Positions 47,172 to 58,960 are shown, counted from the first letter of the stretch. The stretch is DNA of 64,000 nucleotides from Eriocheir sinensis (GCF_024679095.1 NC_066516.1:6396181-6460180), one strand, 5' to 3'. The notes: generated by a model from the sequence alone, not told the origin. Numbers and translations are program-made.

Positions 47172-47209
47172 GTTTTTGCCGTTGAGCTGCTTCTTCCACT
47201 GTAAAAAAA
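47172..47209 (+). repeat. Dispersed 45-bp motif copy
   Basis: GCCGTTGAGCTGCTTCTTCCACTGTAAAAAAAG. Confidence 0.65.
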
Positions 47210-47941
47210 GGCACAACAACAAACTTGAACGCGGTAAAAATCGTAAACATGATAGCTAAACCAATGACAAAATTCCCTCATCATTTTGTTGTTATGTATC
47301 TTATTGTTTGTTTCACTGTAAGAAAAGGCCCGTTATGAGGAAGAAGGGCCCTGCTAATATTTGCATGCCCGTCACGCTCACCAAACAGCGACGCATCTTG
47401 GCAACTCAACACCACTTAAGACCAAGCAATATACCGCTAGCTGACCGTCCACCCGGAGACTGAAATATCTAAATGAATACCAATTAAGTCGTTTGAGGGA
47501 CGTACTTTGGTGGAAGAAACGATTTATGGCTTATTTTATGCGTCGTTCCGTCCCCTCCTCGTAGCTTAGTATTTGCGGAGCTCTCTGATGCAGCGTTGTC
47601 AGATTATCGTACACATCACATTGTATTTATCATTTTTAAGCCTCAAACTCTCGTACCTTCACAAATAACGATAGAAAAATAAAGTTGGCGTCAAAACTGT
47701 TACTTATCGATGTTTTTTTTTTTTTTTTGGCCATAGTTATCGGTCAGACACTACGAAAATGCAATGCGATGAGTACGGTAATTTGGCAAGGCTGCTCTGA
47801 CGGAAGAAAGAAAGATGGAAGAAAGAGAAAATGATAAATGTCTTCTTTTCGTCGTTTCGTCCCCTAATCGCAGCCTATTACTTGCTGTGCTCTGATATTG
47901 CTCTTCTTTTTACACGGCGATGATACATTAACATTCACTAA

Positions 47942-48372
47942 GGCCCATATTTCAGACGCTTTGGGCTCTCACACCTATTTCCAAGGGCCATAAATGAGAT
48001 GAGTCGGGTTCTGATGAGTGTTTGTCACATTCATGGTGCAGCAGAAGCCTTGTCAAACTATTACTAGGGTCAGAAAACTACCCCCATGTAAATACTAACA
48101 CCACAACCTCAACGAAAGCCTTATCTAATGTGGAAAAGTGGGAGATTATCGGCCGTATTATAAGACATTTCGCGGCCCAAGAACACATATTTGACAAGGC
48201 TTTCGTAGGAGTTTTGGGCATTTACAGGAGTAGTTGTATGACCCTAGTGGCAATTTGACCCTTCCTCTGTACCATGAACCTAAAGAAACACTCATTAGAA
48301 CCCGACTGACCCCCTTTCTGACCTTTATAAACAGCTGATGTGAGAAGCCAAAGTGTCTTATAAAGCCGACCA
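47942..48372. mobile_element. Two head-to-head copies of the GGCC-TATTCTCAGAC element
   Basis: The copy from 47942 starts GGCCCATATTTCAGACGCTTT. The copy at 48149-48372 starts CGGCCGTATTATAAGACATT and ends TGTCTTATAAAGCCG. Internal landmarks (GAACCTAAAGAAACACTCAT, AGAACCCGACTGACCCCCTT) match the copies at 61768 and 63380. The inward part of the first copy continues into the tandem array to its right. Confidence 0.7.
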
Positions 48373-49405
48373 TATATGTGTTTTTTACGTTCACGGTACA
48401 GCAGAAGCCTTGTCAAGTTATCGCTAGGGTAAAAAAAACTACTCATGGAAATACAAACACCACGACCTCGACGAAAGCCTTATCTAATGTGGGAGAGTGG
48501 GAGATTATGTGTTTTTTATACGTTCATGGTACAGCAGAAGCCTTGTCAAGTTATCGCTAGGGTAAAAAAACTACTCATGGAAATACAAACACCACGATCT
48601 CAACGAAAGCCTTATCAAATGTGGGAGAGTGGGAGATTGTGTTTTTACGTTCATGATGCAGCAGAAGCCTTGTCAAACTATCACTGGGGTCAGAAAACTA
48701 CCCCCCATGTGAATACTAACACCAAAACCTCGACGAAAGCCTTATCAAATGTGGGAGATTGTGTTAATACGTTCATGTTGCAGCAGAAGCCTTGTCAAGT
48801 TATCACGAGGGTAAAAAAAACTACCCATGGAAATACTGACACCACAACCTCGACGAAAGCCTTATCAAATGTGGGAGAGTGGGAGATTGTGTTTTTACGT
48901 TCACGGTGCAGCAGAAGCCTTGTCAAGCTATCACTAGGGTAAAAAAAACTACCCATGGAAATAGACTACAAACACCATAACCTCGACGAAAGCCTTATCT
49001 AATGTAGGAGAGTGGGAGATTATGTGTTTTTTATACGTTCATGGTACAGCAGAAGCCTTGTCAAGTTATCGCTAGGGTAAAAAAAACTACTCATGGAAAT
49101 ACAAACACCACAACCTCGACGAACGCCTTATCTAATGTGGGAGAGTGGGAGATTATGTGTTTTTTATACGTTCATGGTACAGCAGAAGCCTTGTCAAGCT
49201 ATCACTAGTGTCAAAAAACTACCCATGGAAATACAAACACCACGACCTCAACGAAAGCCTTATCAAATGTGGGAGAGTGGGAGATTGTGTTTTTACGTTC
49301 ATGGTACAGCAGAAGCCTTGTCAAGTTATCGCTAGGGTCAAAAAACTACCCATGGAAATACTAACACCACAACCTCGACGAAAGCCTTATCGAATGTGTG
49401 AGTGT
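48373..49405. repeat. Tandem array of about 8 copies of a ~128-bp unit derived from a dispersed element
   Basis: The unit includes TTCATGGTACAGCAGAAGCC TTGTCAAG-TATC, CTACTCATGGAAATACAAAC and CGAAAGCCTTATC(A/T)AATGTG, and ends in GGGAGAGTGGGAGATT. GCAGAAGCCTTGTCAA recurs at about 48401, 48534, 48661, 48783, 48911, 49049, 49180 and 49308. The unit equals the inner part of the dispersed inverted-repeat element (compare 10980-11060). A GGGAGA spacer links the copies. Confidence 0.9.
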
Positions 49406-49640
49406 GTGTAACTTAAGGTTGGCACTCTCAGACGGTTTCGCCTCCCACAGCAACTCTTTCCAAAGGCCGAAAAGGAGACCAATCGCGTTCCAATGAGTGT
49501 TTTTGTGGGTCCGTGGCACAAAAGAGTGATGAAACTACCAGAAGGGCCATAAAACTACCTCTGCAAATGCCCCAGATTCCTACGAAAGCCTTAGCAAATG
49601 TGAGAGTGTGTGTTAGCCCCGAAATGTTTGAGAGGCTGAG
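49405..49640. mobile_element. GGCC-TATTCTCAGAC element, further copy
   Basis: It contains CTCTCAGACGGTTTCGCCTC, TTCCAATGAGTGTTTTTGTG, CTACGAAAGCCTTAGC and CCCCGAAATGTTTGAGAGGC. It closes the array on its right side. Confidence 0.65.
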
Positions 49641-50089
49641 TAGCGACAAGACCAGCCGGAGACGATGAGCTACGGGGCATTAGAAGGAGCTTTGTTGCCC
49701 CCATCAGCCTATCACTGTGAGGAGAAAGTGGCTGGGAAGGAAGAGGAGGAAGACAAGGACTGACATTTACCTTGAGGCAGGGAGGGAGGAAGAGAGGAAG
49801 AAGAGGAGGAGGAGGAGCGAGTGAGCGAGCCAGGGATTGCACGCGGCGGCACAGGAAGAGGCAAGGTCGCATCAAACATCGTTGTGCTAGGCTAGGCTAT
49901 TTGAACACTACAAGAGAGGATGTTAGTGAAGTGACGCCATCCACATACAAGGAAAAGAAATAATAATACCTTTGATGCAATAGCGATGGCATGAGAATTA
50001 GGAAAGAAAGGAGGAGGAGGAGGAGGAGGGAAGAGGGGAGGGATTAGGCGGGATGCATGCAATATTAACAACGCCGGCCACTCCTTCAG

Positions 50090-50110
50090 ACGAGAGAGAG
50101 AGAGAGAGAG

Positions 50111-50142
<32 letters not shown>

Positions 50143-50180
50143 ACCCGGAGGCGGCCTGGGTGGTGGTGGTGGTGGTGGCT
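50090..50180. repeat. (GA)n(GT)n tract followed by (GGT)n
   Basis: GAGAGA to about 50114, GTGTGT to 50141, and GGTGGTGGT at 50158-50178. Confidence 0.9.
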
Positions 50181-50219
50181 GTGAGTCGTGTCAAACTGGT
50201 CTTCCCTCTTATCAGTTTC

Positions 50220-51510
50220 AATGTTTTCTTCTCTCGCCTTCTCCCCTATGCAAAATACTGAATAGGGATCCGGTCTTTTTTGCCCCTACTCCCTTCACCC
50301 GCCACCCCATCCATTATCCCTCAATATCCACTTCTACCTCTTCAATTATCATCATCTTTGTTCTCCTCCCCTTCACCCCCCTCCATACACACAAACATAC
50401 ACACAATAGATGAATTTTCTGTGACCTCTCTTATGGCAAGTATTGAATAGGGAGCCGGTCTTTTCCTCTACTCCCTCCCCCTATCCTTTATCCCTCCTCA
50501 TTGGCCTTTTCTTTCGCTTCTCTCCTCCACTTCCTCATTGTTCTGTCTAAGATGTACGTCCCACCTATGCCAAATATTGAAAAAGAAGCTGCCTCTCTCC
50601 TTTCCCCGACTTCCAGCAGCCTTTCACATCCATTTATCCCCCCTCATTGACCTCTTCTGTTGCTTCTCTCTTCATCATTATTGTTCTGCCTGAGATGTAC
50701 GTCCCCTCGACTTCCAGCAGCCTTTCACATCCATTTATCCCCCCTCATTGACCTCTTCTGTTGCTTCTCTCTTCATCATTATTGTTCTGCCTGAGATGTA
50801 CGTCCCACCTATGCCAAATACTGAAAAAGAAGCTGCCCCTCTCCTTTCCTCGACCTCCACCAGCCTTTCACATCCATTTATCCTCCCTCATTGACCTCTT
50901 CTGTTGCTTCTCTCTTCATCATTATTGTTCTGCCTAAGATGTCCGTCCCACCTATGCCAAATATTGAAAAAAAAGCTGCCCCTCTCTTTTCCCCGACTTC
51001 CAGGAGCCTTTCACATCCTATATACTTACTGGCCTCCTCTGCAGCTTCTTTCCTCCTCCTCATTTTGTTCTGCTTGCGATGTCTGTTCCCACTATACCAA
51101 ATATTGAAGAAGAAACTGTACTCCTCTTTACCCCCGACTCCCTTCACCTCACTACCTCAATTATCCCTCTTTCACTGACCTCTTCTGCAGCTTTTCTCCT
51201 CTTCATCTTTGTTCTTCACTGCCTCCCCCTCCTTCTCCCTTCCCTCCTCCACACACACACACACACTCTACGTGGATTTTCTCTTTCTCAGGCCTCGTCA
51301 TCAAACAGCCAGTACTTACTTTTCTCTCCTATTTCCGATTCGTCAATGCTAAACGTCTCTCATCGCACATCTACCTTTTCTTTCGCTTCTCTCCTCCTCT
51401 TCCTCATTGTTCTGCCTAAGATGTACGTCCCACCTATGCCAAATATTGAAAAAGAAACTGCCCCTCTCCTTCCCAAACTACCCCATCTGTCACGGCCTCG
51501 TCTGCCACTC
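50220..51510. repeat. Tandem array of a 100-150 bp pyrimidine-rich unit, about 9 copies
   Basis: The phrase TTGTTCTGCCTAAGATGTAC then GTCCCACCTATGCCAAATATTGAAAAAGAAGC recurs at about 50540, 50690, 50785, 50930, 51070 and 51410, with shorter relatives at 50240 and 50430. Spacing varies and some copies lost part of the unit. Both-strand open frames mirror the repeat. Confidence 0.85.
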
Positions 51511-51589
51511 TTCTAAGCCATACTATCCTCTCTATATATATCGTCTCCCTGATCCCACCCCTAACGTGTACTTTATGTAAATTCAGTTA

Positions 51590-52650
51590 ATATGGGTTCT
51601 GATTTCTATTTTTATTTAGCTTTTACCTCCTCCAGAACGTATCACATCCTCCCTCTCAGCCAGTGTGTCATCCCCATCCTGTCTCTCACATCCTGACCCG
51701 CCACCTCTCCAAGTCTCCCTGTTCGTAAAGCTAACGTATGCCTATTGTAAATGCCGTTCAAAGGGGTCTGATTTCTACTTCTATTTAGCTTTTATCCCTC
51801 AACAACGTCCCACTTCCCCCCCCCCCCTCCACCCCCAGCCGATGTGTCACCCCCTTCCCGTCTCACTTACCGCTAAAATGGGTCTGATTTCTAATTCTAT
51901 TTAGCTTTTATACCTCAACAACGTCCCACTTCCTCCTCCCCTCTTCACCCCCAGCCGATGTGTCACCCCCTTCCCGTCTCTCTTCGCGTTAAAAGGGTTC
52001 TGATTTCTACTTCTATTTAGCTTTTATCCCTCAACAACGTCCCACTTCCCCCCCCCCCCCCTCCACCCCCAGCCGATGTGTCACCCCCTTCCCGTCTCAC
52101 TTCCCGTTCAAAGGGGTCTGATTTCTACTTCTATTTAGCTTTTATCCCTCAACAACGTCCCACTTCCTCCCTCCCCCTCTTCACCCCCACCCGATGTGTC
52201 ACCCCCTTCCCGTCTCACTTCCCGTTCAAAGGGGTCTGATTTCTACTTCTATTTAGCTTTTATCCCTCAACAACGTCCCCCTTCCCCCCCTCCACCCCAC
52301 CGATGTGTCACCCCTTCCCGTCTCACTTCCCGTTCAAAGGGTTCTGATTTCTACTTCTATTTAGCTTTTATCCTCAACAACGTCCCACTCCCCCTCCACC
52401 CCAGCCGATGTGTCTCACTTCCCGTTCAAAGGGTTCTGATTTCTACTTCTTTTTAGCTTTTATGCCTCAACAACGTCCTCCACCCCCACCCGATGTGTCA
52501 CCCCCTTCCCGTCTCACTTCCCGTTCAAAGGGTTCTGATTTCTACTTCTATTTAGCTTCTATTTAGCTTTTATCCCTCAACAACGTCCCACTTCCTCCCC
52601 CTCTTCACCCCCACCCGATGTGTCACCCCCTTCCCGTCTCACTTCCCTTT
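51590..52650. repeat. Tandem array of a ~115-bp unit, about 9 copies
   Basis: The unit is TCTGATTTCTACTTCTATTT then AGCTTTTATCCCTCAACAACGTCCCACTTCC, a C run, and CGATGTGTCACCCCCTTCCC. Copies are more alike in the middle of the array than at its left edge. Confidence 0.92.
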
Positions 52651-52782
52651 CCTCTGTCCACCCAACCCGTCCGTCCTCCCGCCGACAATGCGCTGCCCAT
52701 ATTAGGTCTCGTTCTCTCGTCTCAGCACACGGCAAAAACATAACGACGGACGACTTTCTTGATTTGGGCATCTGATCTTTAT

Positions 52783-52785
<3 letters not shown>

Positions 52786-52837
<52 letters not shown>
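52786..52837. repeat. (GT)n microsatellite
   Basis: About 25 GT units. Confidence 0.95.
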
Positions 52838-52905
52838 GAGTAAGATTGTGAAACTCATCAGCTCACGTCTGCTAACCTCACACTGCGCGGCACAAGACTC
52901 AGGTC

Positions 52906-53118
52906 GTTATTCTCAGACGCTTCCTCCTTTCATATCAACTATTTCCAAAGGTCAAAGAGGGGTTCAATCGGGTTCTAATGAGTGTCTTTTTAGGTTCTTG
53001 GTACAGCAGGAGGGTCAAACTAACAGCAGGGTCACAAAACTACCCTTGGAAATGCCGAAAACTCCTACGAAAACCTTGTCAAATACGTGTGCTTGGGCAC
53101 CGAAATGTTTAAGAATGT
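52906..53118. mobile_element. GGCC-TATTCTCAGAC element copy
   Basis: It contains GTTATTCTCAGACGCTTCC, AACTATTTCCAAAGGTCAAAG, TTCTAATGAGTGTCTTTTTAG and CACCGAAATGTTTAAGAATG. Confidence 0.7.
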
Positions 53119-53342
53119 GGCGTCCTCCAGGGGTGTGGGTAACCTGTGGCTGTGGAGGTCATTTGAAACCCTGGATGCAACTCAACCGCTTCCAACACCA
53201 CCTGCGCCTTCACCACCGAAACCACCACCACCATCAGCACCACCATCACTTCTAAAGCATCGAGACACCTCTCCCCCTGAAATTGTCCTCTCTTTTGGCC
53301 ACTCATCTATACCTACTACGTTTCTTTTTCCCTCAGTTATGT

Positions 53343-53440
53343 TTTTGTCCTTGAGCTGCTCCTTCACTGTAAAAAACAAACAAAAAAACACCACCACTAC
53401 CACCACCACCACCACCACCGCCACCATCGTCATCATCACC
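53343..53440. repeat. Dispersed 45-bp motif copy followed by (ACC)n
   Basis: TCCTTGAGCTGCTCCTTCACTGTAAAAAAC, then ACCACCACC...CATCATC to about 53440. The following 53460-53720 is GC- and CpG-rich with open frames on several strands but no recognisable gene or splice context. Confidence 0.7.
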
Positions 53441-53894
53441 GCCATTATTCCTCGCCAGGCTTTCCCGGGCGTGCCGTGCCCCGAGCGCCGAGGGGATGCG
53501 ACGTGCGTACGCAGTCCCACCCCCGTCCCGGAGGCGCCTCGTCAGGGCTGCCATTCACACCAGCGGGGGGCGCGACGCTCCCCGCTGCACCATCCCTTAC
53601 AACGCCCTCGTCCACGCCGTACCCTGGCACTGAGCGTCTTAAACCTCGCACCCTGACTCCTATGAACCCGCAGCCTCGCCATTATCTCGCCCCGGCTCGT
53701 GCCCTTCCTTACAGACGTTAATATAATAGCACAGTGTTAGTATGACCCTTTCTGACTTCCCACCCCCTACACGCACAATGCTTCGAGGTGCAATAGACTA
53801 AAGCACTCAAACTGTCACCCGGCAAAATGAGGTTTACGTCTTGCTGAGGCCGAGATGATATTTCACTGACAGGAGCGGTTAATGTCCCTCATTG

Positions 53895-54260
53895 TTCATG
53901 GGGTGTGGAGTGACTGGAGTCCGTGGTGTGGTGGCATGGCCCAGCTGTACCTATAGATCCATCAGCATGCAGTTCCAAGCTCTTACGCGGGTGTGGAGTG
54001 TGGTGTCATGTGGGAAGGCTCAGCAGTAGTACCCACAGTCATTAACATGCACATCCAAGCTCTTTCGGAAGTGTGGAGTGTGTGGTGTTGCGTGAGGGCT
54101 CAGCTGTACCCGATTCATCAATATGCAGCTCCGATCTCTTTCTGGCGTGTACTGGTTAACGATCACAAGCTCAGCACGCGATCAGACCCTTGGTGTCGTG
54201 TGAGGGCCCAGCTGTACCTATAGATCCATCATAATGCAGCCCCGAGCTCTTTCCGGAGGG
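53895..54260. repeat. Diverged tandem repeat, about 4 copies of 80-90 bp
   Basis: GGTGTGGAGTG, GTGGTGT(C/T)(A/G)TG, GCTCAGC(T/A)GTA, ATC(A)AACATGCA and AGCTCTTTC recur in this order. Confidence 0.65.
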
Positions 54261-54269
54261 CACTGGGTC

Positions 54270-54492
54270 GGTATTCGCAAACGCTTTCGCCTCTCACATC
54301 AACCATTTCCAAAGGCCGAAAAGCGTATCAGTCGCGTTCCAATGAGTGTTTTTGTAGGTTCATGGCACAAAAGAATGATCAAACTACCAGAGGAATCATA
54401 AAACTACCTCAGCAAATGCCCAGAACTCCTACGAAAGCCTTGTCAAATGTGTGTATGCTTGGGCGACGAAATGTTTCATTAAGAATATGGCC
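54270..54492. mobile_element. GGCC-TATTCTCAGAC element copy
   Basis: It contains GGTATTCGCAAACGCTTTCG, TTCCAATGAGTGTTTTTGTA and CTACGAAAGCCTTGTCAAATGTG. It ends GAAATGTTTCATTAAGAATA. Confidence 0.7.
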
Positions 54493-54879
54493 CCAACAGT
54501 GATAGCGGCCGCGAGTCCCGCACGTGATCAGACTCTTGGTGAATTAATGGTGAATGACACGGTTGTCTGTAACATATTCCCTGCCTCGGCCACGCGTCCT
54601 CTGCTCCACCCCTTGGCCGCGGACCTTTGGAAGAGTCGTCTATATAATTTACCGACCCATGACTTGCTACAGTGGACACTTTACACTGTGCCTCCCGCCC
54701 CTCTCTCCTCACCCTCCAGCCCCTTCCCTCTCTCCCTTCCTCCTCCCTCTTCCTCCTCCCCTGCTGATGAGGGTTCAACAGACTTCTTCCTCAATATCAC
54801 TCGACACATTAATAATCTCCCTCTGCTTGGTCTATGTCATCTCCGCTCTCACGTTCACCATCACGTTCATTCCTCACGT

Positions 54880-55275
54880 TCCTCTTAGCTCCTTCACCAT
54901 CACCCTTCTCTCCCTCTCTTCTTCGTGTTGACCCCTCATGTTCATTCCCTCACGTTCCTCTTAGCTCCTTCACCATCACCCTTCTCTCCCTCTCTTCTTT
55001 GTGTTGACCCCTCATGTTCATTCCCTCACGTTCCTCTTAGCTCCTTCACCATCACCCTTCTTTCCCTCTCTTCTTCATGTTCATTCCCTCACGTTCCTCT
55101 TAGCTCCTTCACCCTCACCCTTCTTTCCCTCTCTTCTTTGTGTTGACCCCTCATGTTCATTCCCTCACGTTCCTCTTAGCTCCTTCACCATCACCCTTCT
55201 CTCCCTCTCTTCTTTGTGTTGACCCCTCATGTTCATTCCCTCACGTTCCTCTTAGCTCCTTCACCATCACCCTTT
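54880..55275. repeat. 76-bp tandem repeat, about 5 copies
   Basis: GTTGACCCCTCATGTTCATT, CCCTCACGTTCCTCTTAGCT and CCTTCACCATCACCCTTCTC recur at about 54926, 55002, 55141 and 55217, with one 63-bp shortened copy. Confidence 0.92.
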
Positions 55276-55439
55276 TCCCTCTCCCTCTCCCATTCCACAA
55301 TCTTCATGCACGTTCACCTTCACGTTCATCTCCTCACGTTCATGCCAGACCCTCCCTCCTCCCCTCTCCACGCTCCCCTTCACGTTCACCCTCTCATTCA
55401 CCCCTCTTTCACCCTCCTTCCCTTCTTTCTTCCCTTCCC

Positions 55440-55770
55440 ACTCTCCCCTTCCACAATCTCCCACGTTCACCCCTTCCTCACCTTCCTTCCCTTCCCCCTT
55501 GCCTTCCCTCTTCCCAACCGTTCCTCTCATCCTCCTTCCCTTCCTCCCTTCCTCCTTTCCCCCTTCCTTTCCTCACCTTCCTTCCCTTCCCCCTTCCCTT
55601 CCCTCTTCCCAACCGTTCCTCTCACCCTTCTTCCCTTCCTCCCTTCCTCCTTTCCCCCTTCCCTTCCTCACCTTCCTTCCCTTCCCCCTTCCCTTTCCTC
55701 TTCCCAACCGTTCCTCTCACCCTCCTTCCCTTCCTCCCTTCCTCCTTTCCCCCTTCCCTTCCTCTCATCC
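55440..55770. repeat. ~90-bp pyrimidine-rich tandem repeat, about 3.5 copies
   Basis: TTCCCAACCGTTCCTCTCA recurs at about 55511, 55604 and 55695 in long CCCTT/CCTCC runs. The 259-codon frame over 55140-55919 is repeat translation. Confidence 0.9.
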
Positions 55771-55944
55771 CTCCTTCCTTTACCCTCTCCCTTAGCCTCC
55801 CTTCTCCCCTCTCCTCCCCACTTTCCTGCCCTGTGTCGACCCTCGTAATGGAACGTGAAGAACCCATTATTGGCACATTACAAGGGGCGCTGCGAAAGTG
55901 TCAGACGAGTAGACCGTAATGAGTTAACTGTGAGCACGGAGAGT

Positions 55945-56135
55945 AGTTAGTTAGGTTAGGTTGTTAGGTTAGTTAGTTAGTTTGTTTGTTAGCTAGTGAA
56001 GTGGTGATGTCTTTCCTCTGATTCTCTCGCCTCTAACCGTATTACATCACAACCTGCTTAAGAGTCAGACGCGGTTAGGTTAGGTTAAGTTAGCTAGTTA
56101 GTAGTAGTAGTAGTAGTAATGATAATGATAGTAAT
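55945..56135. repeat. TTAGG-like runs and AGT repeats
   Basis: GTTAGTTAGGTTAGGTTGTT at 55948 and GGTTAGGTTAAGTTAG at 56073 contain short arthropod-telomere-type TTAGG units, followed by (AGT)n. Too short to be more than interstitial remnants. 56220-56510 is GA/GGA-rich. Confidence 0.6.
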
Positions 56136-56662
56136 AGCAACAATAATGATTAATAGCAGTAATAATATTATGTCACCTCCTCTTATGGCATGTTCTTGCA
56201 CTCTGAATCTGACAAATCGACGACTCACTGTTTAGAGGAGAGAGAGAAAGCGTAAAAGAATGTGAGAAGGAGGAGGAGAAGGAGGAGGAGAAGGAGGAGG
56301 AGGAGGCAGAGAAGGGCGTGGAAAGGTATGGTAGGAAGGGGCGGGGCAGGGAAGGGCAGAAGAAAGGTGGCCGCTATAGGAGTTACCGAAGGCGAGGTGA
56401 ATGGGAGAGAGAGAGGACGGGACGGGAGGGAAGGGGAGTGAGTGGTGTGTTGGGGCCAGGAAGGAGAGGAAGATTAGAAGGGAAGGGGCGGAGGGGAGGG
56501 AGATTAGGCTCACATGATACCTAGGTTAGCTGTGAGGCTGGTGGTGGAGGCTGTGGGTGTAATGGTAGAGTTTTGTGGTGGCTTCACACTCCAACCTTTC
56601 CTTCTGATTCTGTTCCTCCTCCTCCTCCTTCTCCTTCTCCTTCTTACATTAGTCTTCATTCC

Positions 56663-56667
<5 letters not shown>

Positions 56668-56754
<87 letters not shown>
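56668..56754. repeat. (CT)n microsatellite
   Basis: About 43 CT units. Confidence 0.96.
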
Positions 56755-56758
<4 letters not shown>

Positions 56759-56946
56759 ATCGTATATCTATCTTCTTCTTTTTCTCCTTATTATTATTGG
56801 AGTAAATGTTTGTAAAGATATAATATTACGTAGAAAGTCTGTTTATAATTATGCGTTTTTTTTATTTGGTTTGGTTGGGGATGATTTTGAAAGATGTTTA
56901 TGAGTTGTGTTTTTAATCGGTTTGCCAAATTTTGATGGTGGGTTTG

Positions 56947-57080
<134 letters not shown>

Positions 57081-57198
57081 TGATTGTTGTTTGTTGTTGT
57101 TGTTTAAGTATTTTGTTTGTTTCTTTTTTGTTATCTTGTGTGTTTTGTGTTTGGGAAAGATTTTGTCGATAACTTAAAATGATAACTAATAATAACCT

Positions 57199-57325
57199 AT
57201 CTATCTATCTATCTGTTTTTTTTATCTATCTATCTATCGATCGATCTATCTATCTATCTATCTATCTTTTTACCTATCTTTATATCACTATCTATCTATC
57301 TATTTGTCTGTCTATCTTTCTGTCT
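57199..57325. repeat. (TATC)n microsatellite, interrupted
   Basis: CTATCTATCTAT blocks with T runs between. A copy of the dispersed 45-bp motif follows at 57438-57472 (CCCTTGAGCTGCTTCC...ACTGTCAATAAA). Confidence 0.9.
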
Positions 57326-58394
57326 ATAGTTTCTTTAAGTGGAGATAAGGAACCCGAAATTGACCTCTCTTTTGACCACTCATCTTTATTTCTTTTTCTA
57401 GGAGCAATGATTAGCGGATTACTTTGTTCTCATTTATCTTTGCCCTTGAGCTGCTTCCATTACTGTCAATAAATTTATTAATCTATCTATTTATGTTCCT
57501 ATTTATATATGTATGTATTTATCTCTCTTGTTTCTATTGATAGGAATAAGGAAACGATTTATCCAATTTTCCATCAAGAGTTTCCACGCACGCATTGCCG
57601 AGGGATTAGAATCATTAGACAAGCCAGCCACAATCTCCACCAAGCGTTGATCAATCACGCCGTCTGTACATAAGCGCCACGAGTTCTCCAGATCGGATTT
57701 CTAAACCAACACGAACATTGCAAAGTCATGGCCTATTCGCCTTGCTCTCAGCCACACGACATGCATCCCATCAAATACGTGCAAGGCTTCGGGCAGTTTA
57801 CTTCTCCCAGCGTGATCATGGATAGATAGAATTGGTAGTTAGATAGATAGATAGATAACATATATGATAATGCATGTATGTATTATATGGATCAAGTTGG
57901 AATGTTGAAGATAGGACGAGAAAGAGAGAGACGAAGAGGGCGGTAGAGGACGTAAGGTTATGTTCAGTAGGCTATCCATAACCCAAACAAAGACGGTGTT
58001 CCATTAATGATTTAGTAGCTCTGATGCGATAAGACTTAAGTTATTGTGTTCTGTGGTGGTGGTGGTGGTGGGTGGAAGATACGCCTGGTGTGTGTGTGTG
58101 TGTGTGTTCGTGACCTAATCAAGTGTGGGTGAACTCTGCTTTATGTCGGCATTTTAAAATAGAGGTTGGAGAAAAGTGAGTTAAAAGGAAAATTACTGTG
58201 CCCCTGAGAGATGAAAATACAGTGTAACCGCGGCACTTTGCAACCACCCAAATGCTCCCCCGTCCTGCCAGTAAACAGTTCCCAGGTCAAACAAGCGAAA
58301 AGAGAACATTGAAGGGAAAGATGCAGTGAAGAAGATGCTGGAAGGCTAGTGATTTTGAACTGCCTTGGGTTAAAGCCTTGGGAAGTCAGGTAAA

Positions 58395-58960
58395 GTACAG
58401 GTAAAGTTGGGACCACGTATACACAATAGCTACTGGTGACCTCGGTGCTGTGCTCATCTCCGTCACATTGGGCCTTGAGCCTGTGGTGGGTTAAGGCCCC
58501 GTTCACACTGTGCCGACTCTAGGTCACGACAACCCAGCGACTCAAGGTACACGAGTTCTTGGGTGTGAAACGTTGATGTGAAAGGGTCGCACGTGGTCGG
58601 AAAGAGGTCCAGAAACGATCGCCGAATGCTGAGTCGCCACAGTGTGAAGGGGACCTAAAAGTCGCTGGGTTGTCGTGGCCCAGAGTTGGCACGGCGTGAA
58701 CGGGGCCTAATACAATATAACAGCGGGAGGTGAGGGTGGGGAGGTGGAGGGCGACAAGATAGGAAAGAAGGCCACACTATTTCCACCTCTGTGACATGTG
58801 CACCGCGGGGAGACCAAACAACAATCAGACCACTGAGGTCGTCATGAGCCCCACCCCACCACAACCCGGGACACAGGGCAGGCGTGACATCCGGGTTACC
58901 ACAGTTTACTTTCCCCAGGTTTCCCCAGGTACCCATTTATCGAAGACAGGTAGCCCGCAA
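58395..58960 (-). mobile_element. SINE copy split by a nested MITE
   Basis: 58395-58490 (CAGGTAAAGTTGGGACCACG to GGGCCTTGAGCCTGTGG) matches one end of the SINE family at 7690 and 22640. 58860-58945 (GTGACATCCGGGTTACCACAG to CCCCAGGTACCCATTTATC) matches the continuing body. A Harbinger-like MITE sits between them. 57990-58395 holds nothing recognised apart from (GGT)n and (TG)n. Confidence 0.65.
58495..58707. mobile_element. PIF/Harbinger-like MITE, 213 bp, TAA target site
   Basis: The left terminus is GGCCCCGTTCACACTGTGCC. The right end in reverse complement is GGCCCCGTTCACGCCGTGCC. Similarity continues inward through CGACAACCCAGCGACT. TAA flanks both sides (58492-58494 and 58708-58710). Three-base T(A/T)A duplications and GGCC-starting termini fit PIF/Harbinger-type elements. 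There is no coding capacity. Confidence 0.8.

Noticed and set aside
46960..47250. 96-codon minus-strand frame
   Set aside because: Its N-terminal part is the dispersed 45-bp motif read backwards. The rest has no splice context or recognisable domain.
48362..49411. CRISPR-like regular spacing of repeats
   Set aside because: The ~128-bp units are contiguous and similar throughout, without unique spacers. The genome is eukaryotic and the unit derives from a dispersed element.
53460..53720. GC-rich segment as a promoter or exon
   Set aside because: It is open in many frames, with no convincing splice sites and no recognisable protein. Composition alone is not enough.
55140..55919. 259-codon Ser/Pro/Leu-rich frame
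   Set aside because: It consists of pyrimidine-rich tandem repeats. The alternative frame over the same DNA is equally open.
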